Below are positions 63,726 to 64,000 of a DNA stretch of 64,000 nt, piece by piece. A model generated the notes under the pieces. The model worked only from the letters and a program-made list of their open reading frames with translations. It did not search any database and had not been told where the DNA came from. Numbering within the stretch: position 1 is the first letter of the stretch; each line of letters opens with the position of its first letter. Source of the DNA: Stenotrophomonas maltophilia (GTDB lineage: Bacteria > Pseudomonadota > Gammaproteobacteria > Xanthomonadales > Xanthomonadaceae); the NCBI RefSeq assembly GCF_023518235.1, contig NZ_CP090423.1, positions 1,426,001 through 1,490,000 on the forward strand. The letters run 5' to 3'. A program made the position numbers and the translations under genes.

Positions 63726-64000
63726 TCCGCCTCTCCGCTGGTGGCCTTGAGCGCGGCCAGCAGTTCGGTTTTCAGCGCTTGCTGGGCAGCGTGCAACTGG
63801 CGGGTGATGTCCTGGTATTCGGCCATCAGCTCGTCCGGATCCACCAGTTCGACGGCCACCTCATGCGGGTTCTTGCAGGCCAGGTTGTAGCTGCGAGCAG
63901 CCAGATCCTTGGCAGGTACCTTCCAGGCATGCTCGGTAATCTTGCGTCCCTTACGCTGCGGGCCGCCCCACCAGGACTTCTCAAGGTCGAACTCCTCAAT
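63722..64000 (-). CDS. hsdM: Type I DNA methyltransferase subunit HsdM, C-terminus only
   Basis: Only the last 92 residues are in the window; the gene continues past the right edge. The sequence includes DLEKSWWGGPQRKGRKITEHAWKV and SYNLACKNPHEVAVELVDPDELMAEY, a typical C-terminal region of HsdM with the DPDEL segment. A coiled-coil follows. The TGA overlaps the YhcG ATG (ATGA), so the genes form one unit. The hsdR gene is not in the window. Confidence 0.82.
   Translation of the reverse strand: MEEFDLEKSWWGGPQRKGRKITEHAWKVPAKDLAARSYNLACKNPHEVAVELVDPDELMAEYQDITRQLHAAQQALKTELLAALKATSGEAE

Overview
The window is chromosomal DNA of a high-GC gammaproteobacterium of the Stenotrophomonas maltophilia complex. 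This rests on an aph(3')-II-type aminoglycoside phosphotransferase in chromosomal context, a GumD-like surface-polysaccharide cluster, and a dozen short GTAG-headed hairpin repeats matching the SMAG repeats described for S. maltophilia.

Region 1 (1-13387, minus strand) is one long surface-polysaccharide operon. In transcription order it holds a GumD-like initiating sugar-phosphate transferase, a low-molecular-weight tyrosine phosphatase, a Wzc-type co-polymerase/tyrosine kinase, a sugar epimerase, a CgeB-like glycosyltransferase, a Wzy polymerase, a Wzx flippase, a second probable glycosyltransferase, a hexapeptide acetyltransferase, and kdsA-kdsC-kdsD. The three Kdo-synthesis genes at the end suggest that the polymer contains Kdo. 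A CRP/Clp-like site and two leader hairpins precede the first gene.

Region 2 (13.8-29.7 kb) is mostly core and small accessory genes. It carries an ALDH7 aldehyde dehydrogenase, an SDR with a hairpin repeat inside its reading frame, pyrD-murB-DMT exporter, a spectinomycin-phosphotransferase-like gene, DUF418-TetR, the aph(3')-II gene, a degenerate-GGDEF/EAL protein, a TetR/MBL-fold divergent pair with twin operators, and a HicA-like/HTH gene pair that looks like a toxin-antitoxin module.

Region 3 (29.9-43.7 kb) has a large secreted F5/8-type-C glycosidase-like protein behind a LacI-type operator. It is followed by a nine-gene minus-strand cluster: ABC binding protein, fused permease-ATPase, GNAT acetyltransferase, M20 deacylase, two luciferase-type monooxygenases, a DUF3088 protein, an FMN reductase and a TonB receptor. 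The gene content matches the Bacillus ytmI/yxe operons for salvage of S-substituted cysteines.

Region 4 (44-56 kb) holds regulators with their neighbours: GlxA-type AraC, TetR with a 14-18 bp palindrome at two promoters, an ArsR between two AHSA1/SRPBCC genes, an HTH/hydrolase/DUF4180 operon, 3-hydroxybutyrate dehydrogenase, a secreted HExxH peptidase, a lipoprotein, and a divergent PfpI/LysR pair.

Region 5 (56.1-64 kb) is a defence island with lower GC and no SMAG repeats. It has a phage-like leader region with a small gene, then, in one minus-strand direction, the end of hsdM, a YhcG/DUF1016 nuclease, hsdS with an unusual C-terminal extension, and a 1010-residue reverse transcriptase-nitrilase fusion of the DRT type 1 (UG1) class. 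This island is the most striking system in the window.
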